23,118 bases of DNA from positions 1 through 23,118 of the forward strand of contig JAEXRM010000072.1 in assembly GCA_023440865.1 (NCBI GenBank). Reading direction: 5' to 3'. Below, piece by piece: positions 15,751 through 23,118 of the stretch (position 1 is its first letter; each line of letters begins with the position of its first letter). The translations under genes were made by a program, and so were the position numbers. A model generated the notes under the pieces. It was not told the origin of the DNA and did not search any database. It saw nothing but the letters and a program-made list of their open reading frames with translations. Source of the DNA: Bacillota bacterium. GTDB taxonomy: Bacteria > Bacillota > Clostridia > DSM-8532.

Positions 15751-16419
15751 CTAAAACGCCTTCCATGGCCAGATGGCGGGCGGGTCCGCCTCGAACCGCA
15801 TCCGCTTGCCGGTCGTGGGATGATCCACCTCCATCACCGCACACCACAGGGCGATGCCGATGCCGGTCTCATCCCCCTTGCCGTACCGCATGTCTCCCAC
15901 AATGGGATGCCCCAGATGGGCGAGCTGCACCCGGATCTGGTGCGGCCGGCCCGTCTCGAGCCGCACCGTGAGCAGCGAGAGGCCGTTGGCATGCGCCCTG
16001 GCCCGGTAGGAGAGCAGCGCTTCCTTCGCTCCGGGGACATCGGACCGGACAACACGCACTGTGCGCGTGGCTTCGTCCTTGAGCAGGAAGTCGCGCAGAC
16101 GACCCTCCGGACTCGCGGGCACGCCATGCACGACGGCCAGGTACTCCTTGCCGGTTTCCCGGTCGCGGATCTGCGCGGAAAGCCTGGAAGCGGCCTTCGA
16201 GGTTTTCGCGAAGACCATCACCCCGCCGACCGGCCGGTCAAGACGGTGCACGATCCCAAGAAACACGTTTCCCGGTTTCCCATACTTCTCCTTCAGCCAG
16301 GCCTTGAGCCCCTCCTGAAGATCCGCGTCCCCGCTGCCGTCCGCCATGACGGGCATGTTCCGCGGCTTGATGACCACCAGCAGGTGGTTGTCCTCATAGA
16401 TCACATCCGGTTCCAGCAT
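15751..16419 (-). CDS. RluA-family pseudouridine synthase (single-domain)
   Basis: 222 aa from the ATG at 16419. Pseudouridine synthases isomerise specific uridines in rRNA or tRNA. The catalytic motif HRLDRPVGGVMVFAKTSKAA is present with Asp61. Also visible are VIYEDNHLLVVIKPRNMPV (motif I), KEYLAVVHG and the C-terminal LETGRPHQIRVQLAHLGHPIVGD. There is no N-terminal S4 domain, as in RluA/TruC-like short forms, so the target (23S rRNA or tRNA) cannot be told. GGGGAG precedes the ATG. The longer frame up to 16605 crosses the pyrG terminator and is rejected. It probably has its own extended -10 promoter and a leader with two hairpins (16436-16496). Confidence 0.93.
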   Translation of the reverse strand: MLEPDVIYEDNHLLVVIKPRNMPVMADGSGDADLQEGLKAWLKEKYGKPGNVFLGIVHRLDRPVGGVMVFAKTSKAASRLSAQIRDRETGKEYLAVVHGVPASPEGRLRDFLLKDEATRTVRVVRSDVPGAKEALLSYRARAHANGLSLLTVRLETGRPHQIRVQLAHLGHPIVGDMRYGKGDETGIGIALWCAVMEVDHPTTGKRMRFEADPPAIWPWKAF

Positions 16420-16435
16420 GTCTCCCCTTTTCCCT

Positions 16436-16496
16436 GCACCCGCAAGCCGGGTGCCGCTCGGATCGTGCCGCAGGTCGGCACGCGTACAGCATATCA
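16436..16496 (-). promoter_or_regulatory. Extended -10 promoter and twin-hairpin leader of the pseudouridine synthase gene
   Basis: TGATATGCT at 16488-16496 is an extended -10 (TGnTATGCT); no good -35 is seen. Transcription would start about 16481. The leader then holds GTGCCG-ACCTG-CGGCAC (16465-16481) and GCACCCG-GCTTG-CGGGTGC (16436-16454), two perfect stems with 5-base loops, shortly before the ribosome binding site. Confidence 0.5.
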
Positions 16497-16568
16497 TGAC
16501 CCCGCTCATCCGGCGAGCGCCTGCCGCCGGGGGCCGACCGGAGCCAGCCCGGGCCGGGGACGCACAGG

Positions 16569-16639
16569 AAAAAGCCCCGCCGCCTCTCCGGCAGCACGAC
16601 CGCATCGGTCATTCCTCCCGGAAAGGGGCGGGGCGGGGC
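16569..16639 (-). terminator. Large GC terminator downstream of pyrG
   Basis: GCCCCGCC near the pyrG stop pairs with GGCGGGGC, with inner stems TCCGG/CCGGA and GACCG/CGGTC, followed by TTTTT (16569-16573). It separates pyrG from the pseudouridine synthase gene. Confidence 0.85.
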
Positions 16640-16654
16640 GATGCCGGCACACCG

Positions 16655-18262
<1,608 letters not shown>

Positions 18263-18291
18263 CCGGATCCTCCTCCCGACTTGCAGGCAAC

Positions 18292-18354
18292 AAAAAAAGC
18301 GGTTAGCCGACCAGGCCACGGACTCATGTCCCTGGTGATCGCGGCCCATCCCGC
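18292..18354 (-). terminator. Intrinsic terminator (attenuator) in the pyrG leader
   Basis: A stepped hairpin (GCGG, GGCCG, ACCAGG on one side; CCTGGT, CGGCT, CCGC on the other) is followed by seven U residues (18292-18298). It lies between the pyrG promoter and the pyrG ribosome binding site, so it can only act by premature termination. pyrG leaders in other Bacillota use such a terminator with CTP-sensitive slippage at a GGGC start; no such start is seen here. Confidence 0.8.
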
Positions 18355-18379
18355 CATGGATCCAAAAATCCATTCCTGT

Positions 18380-18408
18380 ATTCTACCCAACCACCCCCGC
18401 CGTGTCAA
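18380..18408 (-). promoter_or_regulatory. pyrG promoter
   Basis: Perfect TTGACA (18403-18408), 17-base spacer, TAGAAT (18380-18385). Predicted start about 18373, which coincides with an ATG in frame with pyrG. The 220 bases further upstream, to 18628, hold no gene or motif I can support. Confidence 0.9.
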
Positions 18409-18628
18409 CCGTCTGCCGGAGGGTAAGTCTTGTCGGAGGACCCGCACTGGTGGAATGCAGTGCATGGCCGCCGAACGAAAAACGGCCTTCCGCAGTCATC
18501 CCCGCACGCACCGTGCCGCACCCGGGCGGCATGACACAGGCCCTCCCCGTCAAGCGCCGTCGGAAAACGAGACGAGGGTCCCCGGCACGCTGGGACCAGC
18601 GGCCCATGCGCGTTCGGTCTCCCGGCGC

Positions 18629-18649
18629 TATGATGGGATCAGGAAGGGG
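18629..18649 (+). promoter_or_regulatory. Possible -10 box and ribosome binding site of the HEAT/SH3 gene
   Basis: TATGAT at 18629-18634 and AGGAAGGGG at 18641-18649, five bases before the ATG at 18655. No -35 resembling consensus is found at 16 to 18 bases. The leader would be very short. Confidence 0.4.
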
Positions 18650-18654
18650 ATCGC

Positions 18655-20187
18655 ATGGAGACACCGACGTTCACGGCACAAAAGCGAAACGAACCGGACT
18701 GGTTCCGCATCGGCCGGGACGCCGTCCAGGTCATGGAACGGCTGGGCGGCATGAAGGAGCTCGACTTCTACCTGCGCCACCCGGAACCGTTCATCCGGCT
18801 GCAGGCCATCCGTCGTGTTGCGACGCTGCTTCTGCCCGATGCGGTGCCCACGCTGGCAAAAATGCTGGAGGACCCCCTCGAGAACGAACAGAACCGCGAC
18901 GAGGCCGGCTGGGCGATTCGGCGTATCGCACGTGCCAAGGGGCTATCGTGGTTCGCAAAGACAACCTGGACCGATCGGTACGACGGCACGGAGCCGCCAG
19001 CTTCCCGGTACGGTGTTGCCCTGGCCGCCAACGGATCGTCGCCGGAACCGACATATGACGCCGCAGGCCCGGAGGTCGCGCAGATCGAGGATGAGGTGCT
19101 GCTGCGCATCCAGATGGAGGAAAAGGAGATCCGTGTCGAGTTCTCCCCGCTGCCCTGGCTGGCCCGCAACAGCCGCTACCTGCTCAAGGCGGTCCTGCTC
19201 GGCATCGTGCATGGCATCGGATTCGCCGTCTCCCGGCTTGGCCGCCTCATCGGATTGATATGGCACCATGCCGCCCAGGCGGTCCGCAGCGCACATGAAC
19301 GGCGATCCGCCGCCCGTGCCGCTGAATCGGCGAAGGAACAGGCTGCCGGCTCCCCGGCGGTCCCTTTTCACACGGCGGGCCTGTCGTCGCCTTCCGGCAC
19401 GGCGACCGCAACCGGCACGACGCAGCCCGCTCCGGACGTGGATGGTGTGAGCGGCCGCATCGCCGGCATCGCGGACAATGCGAACCGCCCCGTATTCCTG
19501 ATCGGCGCCCGTGAGGCCGGTTATCCCGAGTCGACGCAGGTTCCCGTTCCGACAAAAAGGGAGGCTCCGGCCCCACCAGCCGTCCAGCCGGACCGCTTTG
19601 CCAATCTTCGCCGCACACATCCATCCCATCGCTCCGGCCGTTATTCCGGGAGAGGAGGAAAACCCATGTTCAAGCTGCTGTTCTATCCCGTCCGCCTTGT
19701 CCGCCAGCACTGGGTCTTCACCCTCCTGGTCCTGTTCCTGTTCTACTTCCTGCTGGCCTTCAGCCACACGGGCCGCAACGTCGTGCACACGCTCAACCCG
19801 CGGGCGCTGCGAGACAATGACCGGCTCGTGGCCGTCATCCGCGTCGGCGTCCTCGATTTCTTCGGCATCACGCCCGTCTCCACCCCATCTGCGGAAAAGG
19901 ATTCCGCCAGTGCCTCCGAACCGGCGGCCACCACCCTGGCAGCCACCTCGGCCACTCAGGCGGCGCAGCCCGTGACACGCCGTGTCAGCGCACCCAAGGG
20001 CCTGAATCTGCGCGAGACCCCTTCGACCTCCGGCACCCGGATCATCTGGATGCCCTTGGACGCACAGGTCACACTCCTCGGCGAGACACGGACCGATGCG
20101 GGCGGAGACATCTGGCAATCGGTCGCATATCGGGACAAGACGGGCTGGGCGCTCGACAAGTGGCTCGCGCCGGTGGCAACGCCATGA
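18655..20187 (+). CDS. HEAT-repeat / membrane / bacterial SH3 domain protein (possibly two products)
   Basis: 510 aa with no family name I can give. Residues about 35-95 look like a pair of HEAT-like helical repeats (FIRLQAIRRVATLLLPDAVPTLAKMLEDP, listed here only as a description of 46-74). A hydrophobic amphipathic segment covers 175-203. A Pro/Ala/Ser/Thr-rich linker runs from 212 to 335. One clear membrane helix is at 353-370 (WVFTLLVLFLFYFLLAFS). The C-terminal 440-506 is a bacterial SH3 domain (GLNLRETPSTSGTRI and then TGWALDKWLAP), which usually binds cell wall. This suggests a membrane-anchored protein with a cytosolic HEAT end and a wall-facing SH3 end. A perfect internal AGGAGG and ATG at 19666 may start a second, 173-aa product. 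It leads a rightward group of three genes. Confidence 0.8.
   Translation: METPTFTAQKRNEPDWFRIGRDAVQVMERLGGMKELDFYLRHPEPFIRLQAIRRVATLLLPDAVPTLAKMLEDPLENEQNRDEAGWAIRRIARAKGLSWFAKTTWTDRYDGTEPPASRYGVALAANGSSPEPTYDAAGPEVAQIEDEVLLRIQMEEKEIRVEFSPLPWLARNSRYLLKAVLLGIVHGIGFAVSRLGRLIGLIWHHAAQAVRSAHERRSAARAAESAKEQAAGSPAVPFHTAGLSSPSGTATATGTTQPAPDVDGVSGRIAGIADNANRPVFLIGAREAGYPESTQVPVPTKREAPAPPAVQPDRFANLRRTHPSHRSGRYSGRGGKPMFKLLFYPVRLVRQHWVFTLLVLFLFYFLLAFSHTGRNVVHTLNPRALRDNDRLVAVIRVGVLDFFGITPVSTPSAEKDSASASEPAATTLAATSATQAAQPVTRRVSAPKGLNLRETPSTSGTRIIWMPLDAQVTLLGETRTDAGGDIWQSVAYRDKTGWALDKWLAPVATP
19653..20187 (+). CDS. Internal in-frame start: short membrane-SH3 protein
   Basis: AGGAGG at 19653-19658 is 7 bases before ATG 19666, which is codon 338 of the HEAT/SH3 frame. 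Starting there gives 173 aa: MFKLLFYPVRLVRQ, a membrane helix, a Ser/Ala/Thr linker and the SH3 domain. This is exactly a complete single-pass N-in SH3 protein. In the long frame the same bases encode an odd GRYSGRGGKP linker. The feature start given includes the ribosome binding site. Either the gene makes two proteins, or a stop codon between two genes has been lost. Confidence 0.5.
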
Positions 20188-20211
20188 GGCGGGCCCGTAT
20201 CGGAGGCACGG

Positions 20212-20832
20212 ATGGAAGAACGTGAAATGACCCGCCGGAAGGAGTATGCGCTTTCCCTGCTGCGCCGCCTGGAGGAGAGCAACGACTCGCTGCGCCTGCT
20301 GGCTGACGAGGCGCAGTCGGATGGCGGCTCCGCCCTGGCGGAAGCCCGCCGGGAAGGCGAGGAAAAGATACGGGCGAAGCGCGAGCTGCACCGCCGGCGT
20401 GTCGAGGAGCTCAAGGAGTCGCTCGCTGTCATCACCGGTGTCACCAACGACTGGAATGCCTTCCGGAACGATCCGGAGGCGCAACGCCGGTGGTCGTATC
20501 CCTTCCTGCTCACACGCAGGGGCCGGGAGGCAAACCAGCGCCTCAAGGCCGAGCGTGAGCGCATCCAGAGTCTTGTGCTGCAAAACCGCCTGCTGGAGGA
20601 GGAGATCCGCCGGATGTCGGACTCGGTGGAGCGAGATGCCATCAGCAGGGCAAAGGAGAGCAGCGGGCACGCGGAATGGTCCGCCGCGGTGCAGCAGCGG
20701 CAAAAACTGCTCGACGACCTGCGCCTGCTCCTCGCCGCCATTCCCGAAACGGCCCGCTGCACACTTGATCCCGGACAGACGGCACCGGTTGCCGCCATGC
20801 TGTCCGGAACGCAGCCATCCCCAAAGGCATGA
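20212..20832 (+). CDS. Predicted coiled-coil protein of unknown function
   Basis: 206 aa, highly charged, mostly Arg/Glu/Leu/Ala heptad-like sequence, with no signal peptide or membrane helix. Helical stretches are about 5-35, 43-75 and 105-140 (RLKAERERIQSLVLQNRLLE), then 155-185. The middle has a short conserved-looking WSYPFLLTRRGREAN. GGAGG lies five bases before the ATG at 20212, and the gene starts 24 bases after the SH3 gene, so the two are almost certainly co-transcribed. The size and helical make-up resemble FlgN-like chaperones or cell-division coiled-coil proteins, but I see no diagnostic motif. It is real by its spacing, ribosome binding site and codon pattern; its function is open. 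Confidence 0.8.
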   Translation: MEEREMTRRKEYALSLLRRLEESNDSLRLLADEAQSDGGSALAEARREGEEKIRAKRELHRRRVEELKESLAVITGVTNDWNAFRNDPEAQRRWSYPFLLTRRGREANQRLKAERERIQSLVLQNRLLEEEIRRMSDSVERDAISRAKESSGHAEWSAAVQQRQKLLDDLRLLLAAIPETARCTLDPGQTAPVAAMLSGTQPSPKA

Positions 20833-20834
20833 GG

Positions 20835-20916
20835 TCCGGCCCACTTCCGCCGTCATCCGGCCCACTTCCGCCGTCATCCGGCTTCTTCCGGCTTCTACCG
20901 GCTTCTTCCGGCTTTC
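20835..20916. repeat. Nested tandem repeats: 21 bases x2, then 10 bases x4
   Basis: TCCGGCCCACTTCCGCCGTCA is exactly repeated at 20835-20855 and 20856-20876 (first 20 bases shown plus A). It is followed without a gap by four 10-base units TCCGGCTTCT, with one or two changes in the later copies, at 20877-20916. Both units begin TCCGGC. The block fills most of the spacer between the coiled-coil gene and the transglycosylase promoter. Confidence 0.85.
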
Positions 20917-20938
20917 TCCGGCGAATGGCGGGCACATC

Positions 20939-20967
20939 TCGCCATCGGCCGACTTCTCCTGTATGAT
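20939..20967 (+). promoter_or_regulatory. Possible promoter of the transglycosylase gene
   Basis: TCGCCA (20939-20944, four of six), 17-base spacer, TATGAT (20962-20967). Transcription would start about 20974, 24 bases before the ATG. Confidence 0.55.
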
Positions 20968-20997
20968 GGAGGTACATGATCGCAGGGGAGGAATCGG

Positions 20998-21840
20998 ATG
21001 GACATCACGATGCCCAGCATCCAGGACATCCTGGCCCGGAAGATCCAGGAGATCCAATCACGACTTCCCGTCTCCATGCAAGCCGCACAGGCGCAGACCG
21101 ATGTCTCGTTCGCATCCGAGCTGGCCGACGCGATGGGCACCGGTGCCGCCGGCGCGGACAGTCAGACCGCAGAAAGCCTGCAGGCCGCCGCGCAAGCCAT
21201 GCTGACGGAGAGCCTGCTCGGCAGCGCGGCAGACGGCGACGGTGTTGCCGGGACCTCCCTGTCCGGCCTTCTCGGCAGCCTGACCGGCAACACCGCTTAT
21301 GGCGGCCTGACAAGTGATGCGACCACATCCAGCCGACTGGCCGACGCAGTGGCGGCGGCACTCCGGAGTGGCACGAGTGCGGCTGCGGGCGCGAGCGAGA
21401 ACGCAGGCTGGCCCCGCTTGACGACGACCCAGCTCGAAGCCGTCAGGCCCCGCATCGATACGGCCATCACACAAAGCGCGCAAGCCAACGGACTCGACCC
21501 GAAGCTGCTGCGTGCGCTCATCAAGCAGGAATCGTCATTCCAGCCGTATTGCCTTTCCACGGCCGGCGCCATGGGACTCACACAGCTCATGCCCGGAACG
21601 GCCAAAGAGCTGGGGGTCACCGATCCCTATGACATCGAGTCGAACGTCGAGGGCGGCGCACGTTACCTCGCCGCACAGCTCGACGCATTCGGCGGCGACC
21701 TGTCGCTCGCCCTGGCCGCCTACAACGCGGGACCAGGCGCCGTACGCGACAGCGGCGGCATCCCTCCCTACACGGAGACAAAGGATTTCGTCAACAAGGT
21801 GATCGGCTATTACAACGCCTACCGCGCGGCGGCGCTCTGA
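20998..21840 (+). CDS. Lytic transglycosylase, SLT domain, no signal peptide
   Basis: 280 aa. SLT-family enzymes cleave the glycan backbone of peptidoglycan, leaving 1,6-anhydro ends. Residues 150-275 are the SLT domain: catalytic Glu178 in LIKQESSFQP, AMGLTQLMPGTAKELGV at 191-207, DIESNVEGGARYLAAQL and LALAAYNAGPGAV at 237-249. Residues 1-140 are Ala/Ser/Thr-rich and apparently disordered, beginning MDITMPSIQDILARKIQEIQ, with FASELADAM at 38-46. There is no hydrophobic signal peptide. This N-terminal pattern recalls transglycosylases exported with flagella, but no flagellar gene is here, so that is only a hint. GGGGAGGA precedes the ATG. The gene has its own likely promoter and ends at a strong terminator. 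Confidence 0.92.
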   Translation: MDITMPSIQDILARKIQEIQSRLPVSMQAAQAQTDVSFASELADAMGTGAAGADSQTAESLQAAAQAMLTESLLGSAADGDGVAGTSLSGLLGSLTGNTAYGGLTSDATTSSRLADAVAAALRSGTSAAAGASENAGWPRLTTTQLEAVRPRIDTAITQSAQANGLDPKLLRALIKQESSFQPYCLSTAGAMGLTQLMPGTAKELGVTDPYDIESNVEGGARYLAAQLDAFGGDLSLALAAYNAGPGAVRDSGGIPPYTETKDFVNKVIGYYNAYRAAAL

Positions 21841-21859
21841 CATGTCGATGCCGTATTCC

Positions 21860-21889
21860 GGGAGCAGGCGGGGGTGCCTGCTCCCTTTT
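21860..21889 (+). terminator. Intrinsic terminator after the transglycosylase gene
   Basis: Perfect 10-bp stem GGGAGCAGGC/GCCTGCTCCC, 6-base loop, then TTTT. It ends the rightward transcript just before the DnaA-box cluster. Confidence 0.93.
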
Positions 21890-21910
21890 CATGTGAAATC
21901 CGCAGCGTGG

Positions 21911-22177
21911 TTATCCACAGCCCCGTCAATGAACAAAATCAAAAGAAAATGCTCTTGTCAAGTCATGCAAGACGCTTTGCCGGTGTGGATTTTCACGAAT
22001 GTTGCGACACGCCTGTCGGGCCGGCAAGATGTCCTGACAAGCAAACAACGCAAACATGCAGGCGTTGATTCATCCACAGTATCCACAAGCTTGTCCACAA
22101 CCGGAATGCCTGAAAACATAGGGTTTTGCGGATGTTTCCACAAGGCGCGCGGTTGTACGTCCAAACCATGTGGAAAT
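21911..22177. other. Cluster of seven DnaA-box-like sites: candidate origin or DnaA-binding locus
   Basis: Compared with TTATCCACA: 21911-21919 is perfect (plus). 22070-22078 TCATCCACA, 22079-22087 GTATCCACA and 22091-22099 TTGTCCACA each have one mismatch and sit side by side on the plus strand. 22134-22142 GTTTCCACA (plus), 21984-21992 (minus, AAATCCACA) and 22169-22177 (minus, ATTTCCACA) have two. An A-rich tract lies at about 21928-21957 next to the perfect box and could unwind easily. The spacer is convergent (terminator on the left, tsaD stop at 22182 on the right), so the boxes cannot be ordinary promoter operators for either neighbour. No gene is supported here. Confidence 0.75.
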
Positions 22178-22181
22178 TTTG

Positions 22182-23118
22182 TCATTCGGCGCACAGAGCC
22201 AGCGAGGGCGTGGCATTCATCCCGTAATCAGCCCGATGTCCGGCTTTCAGACGCGCATATCCCATGGATGCGATCATGGCCGCATTGTCCGTGCACAAAA
22301 CGGGAGGCGGCACAAGGATGCGGATGGCGTGTTCCGCTCCTCTATCTTCCAATTCCTGGCGAAGCGCACCGTTGGATGCAACTCCTCCTGCAAGGCACAA
22401 GGTGGCATACCCCATTTCGAGGGCGGCGCGGATGGCCTTTGTGACCAGCACCTCAACCACCGCCTGCTGGAAGGAGGCACAGATGTTGGCGACAGGCACC
22501 TCGGCCCCTTTCTGGCGGAGCCCGTTGACGCTGTTGATAACGGCGGTTTTCAACCCACTGAAACTGAAGTCGTAGGGTGCGTCGGAGAATTGCACCCGCG
22601 GGAACCGGAACGCCTCGGGATCACCCTGGCGGGCCATGCGGTCGACTGCCGGCCCTCCCGGATATCCCAGACCGAGCACGCGCGCGACCTTGTCGAACGC
22701 CTCGCCGGCTGCATCGTCGCGGGTGCGCCCGATGATGCGGTGATGCGTGTGCGTTTCCACCGCGATGATGTGGCTGTGCCCCCCGGAGACGACCAGGGCA
22801 AGAAAGGGCGGTTCGAGATCGGCATGCGCCAGGTAGTTGGCGGCGATGTGCCCCTCGATGTGGTGGACACCCGTCAGCGGCTTGCCGGTCGCAAAGGCAA
22901 GGGCCTTGGCTGCGGACACACCCACCAGCAGGGCCCCGATGAGTCCGGGGCCTTGGGTGACGGCGATGCCATCGATGTCCGTCAGGGTCACGCCGGCTTC
23001 CCGCAGAGCCTGGTCCACAACCGGCAGCACCAACTCGACATGCTTGCGGGAGGCGATCTCCGGGACCACCCCGCCGTATTCGCCATGCAGGTCCACCTGC
23101 GAGGCGATGACATTCGAG
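22182..23118 (-). CDS. tsaD: tRNA threonylcarbamoyltransferase TsaD, 5' end cut by window edge
   Basis: TsaD transfers the threonylcarbamoyl group to A37 of ANN-decoding tRNAs, working with TsaB and TsaE. About 312 codons are visible of roughly 340; the start lies beyond base 23118. The visible N-terminus reads SNVIASQVDLHGEYGGVVPE, the usual TsaD motif, so the frame continues to the right; the GTG at 23096 is internal. The metal-binding motif HIEGH is present, as are LVVSGGHSHI, SGLKTAVIN, LAGGVASNG and the metal aspartate in CTDNAAMIA. The stop at 22182 is 5 bases from the last DnaA-like box. No terminator was seen after the stop. tsaB and tsaE would be expected to the right. Confidence 0.97.
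   Translation of the reverse strand, partial: SNVIASQVDLHGEYGGVVPEIASRKHVELVLPVVDQALREAGVTLTDIDGIAVTQGPGLIGALLVGVSAAKALAFATGKPLTGVHHIEGHIAANYLAHADLEPPFLALVVSGGHSHIIAVETHTHHRIIGRTRDDAAGEAFDKVARVLGLGYPGGPAVDRMARQGDPEAFRFPRVQFSDAPYDFSFSGLKTAVINSVNGLRQKGAEVPVANICASFQQAVVEVLVTKAIRAALEMGYATLCLAGGVASNGALRQELEDRGAEHAIRILVPPPVLCTDNAAMIASMGYARLKAGHRADYGMNATPSLALCAE

Noticed and set aside
16394..16612. Minus-strand ORF of 72 codons after a GGGAGGA sequence
   Set aside because: The purine run abuts the ATG with no spacing and the frame begins inside the pyrG terminator stem; it also overlaps the pseudouridine synthase start.
20835..20916. CRISPR-like repeat array
   Set aside because: The units are contiguous with no unique spacers; it is a simple tandem repeat.
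21842..22444. Plus-strand ORF of 200 codons across the DnaA-box region into tsaD
   Set aside because: It overlaps the terminator and runs antisense through tsaD; composition and motifs give no support.

Overview
The window is a G+C-rich stretch of bacterial chromosome. It most likely comes from a member of the Bacillota, class Clostridia or a close relative. Three things support this: a tyrosine T-box riboswitch with the GGGTGGTACCACG core in front of tyrS; the order nadK-argR-recN; and the block radical-SAM protein / DUF2344 protein / RNase G, which is typical of Clostridia. Promoters resemble SigA sites (TTGACA/TATAAT) and start codons usually follow AGGAGG-like ribosome binding sites. The genus cannot be told from the sequence. 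I saw no phage, transposon or CRISPR array; nearly everything is core housekeeping.

Layout. Positions 1-8730 form a leftward (minus strand) block: tyrS with its T-box leader, nadK, argR, recN, engB (ysxC), cinA and murJ (running off the left edge). Positions 8731-9389 are a gene-poor spacer with one large inverted repeat. Positions 9390-13509 are a leftward operon with its own promoter: a B12-binding-type radical SAM protein, its DUF2344 partner and an RNase E/G. Positions 13541-15700 hold serC followed by a TraX-family membrane protein. Positions 15751-18408 hold an RluA-type pseudouridine synthase and pyrG; pyrG has a strong promoter and an intrinsic terminator inside its leader (probable attenuator). 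The direction then changes: 18655-21840 carries three rightward genes of uncertain role, namely a HEAT/SH3 membrane protein, a coiled-coil protein and a soluble lytic transglycosylase, ended by a clean terminator. Finally tsaD enters from the right edge on the minus strand.

The most striking signal is in the roughly 290-base convergent spacer between the transglycosylase terminator and tsaD. Seven DnaA-box-like 9-mers (one perfect TTATCCACA, three with one mismatch, three with two) lie within 267 bases, two of them directly abutting, beside an A-rich stretch in a G+C-rich genome. The plus strand to the left is C-rich whichever way the genes point, while the part to the right is neutral. This looks like a replication origin or a DnaA-titration/reset locus, at a site where dnaA is not visible. 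Other points of interest are an ORF that appears to hold two proteins (a perfect internal ribosome binding site at 19653-19658), an RNase G that lacks the usual zinc-link cysteines, a structured leader on rluA, a palindrome over the serC promoter, and short tandem repeats (10 to 33 base units) in several spacers and inside traX.
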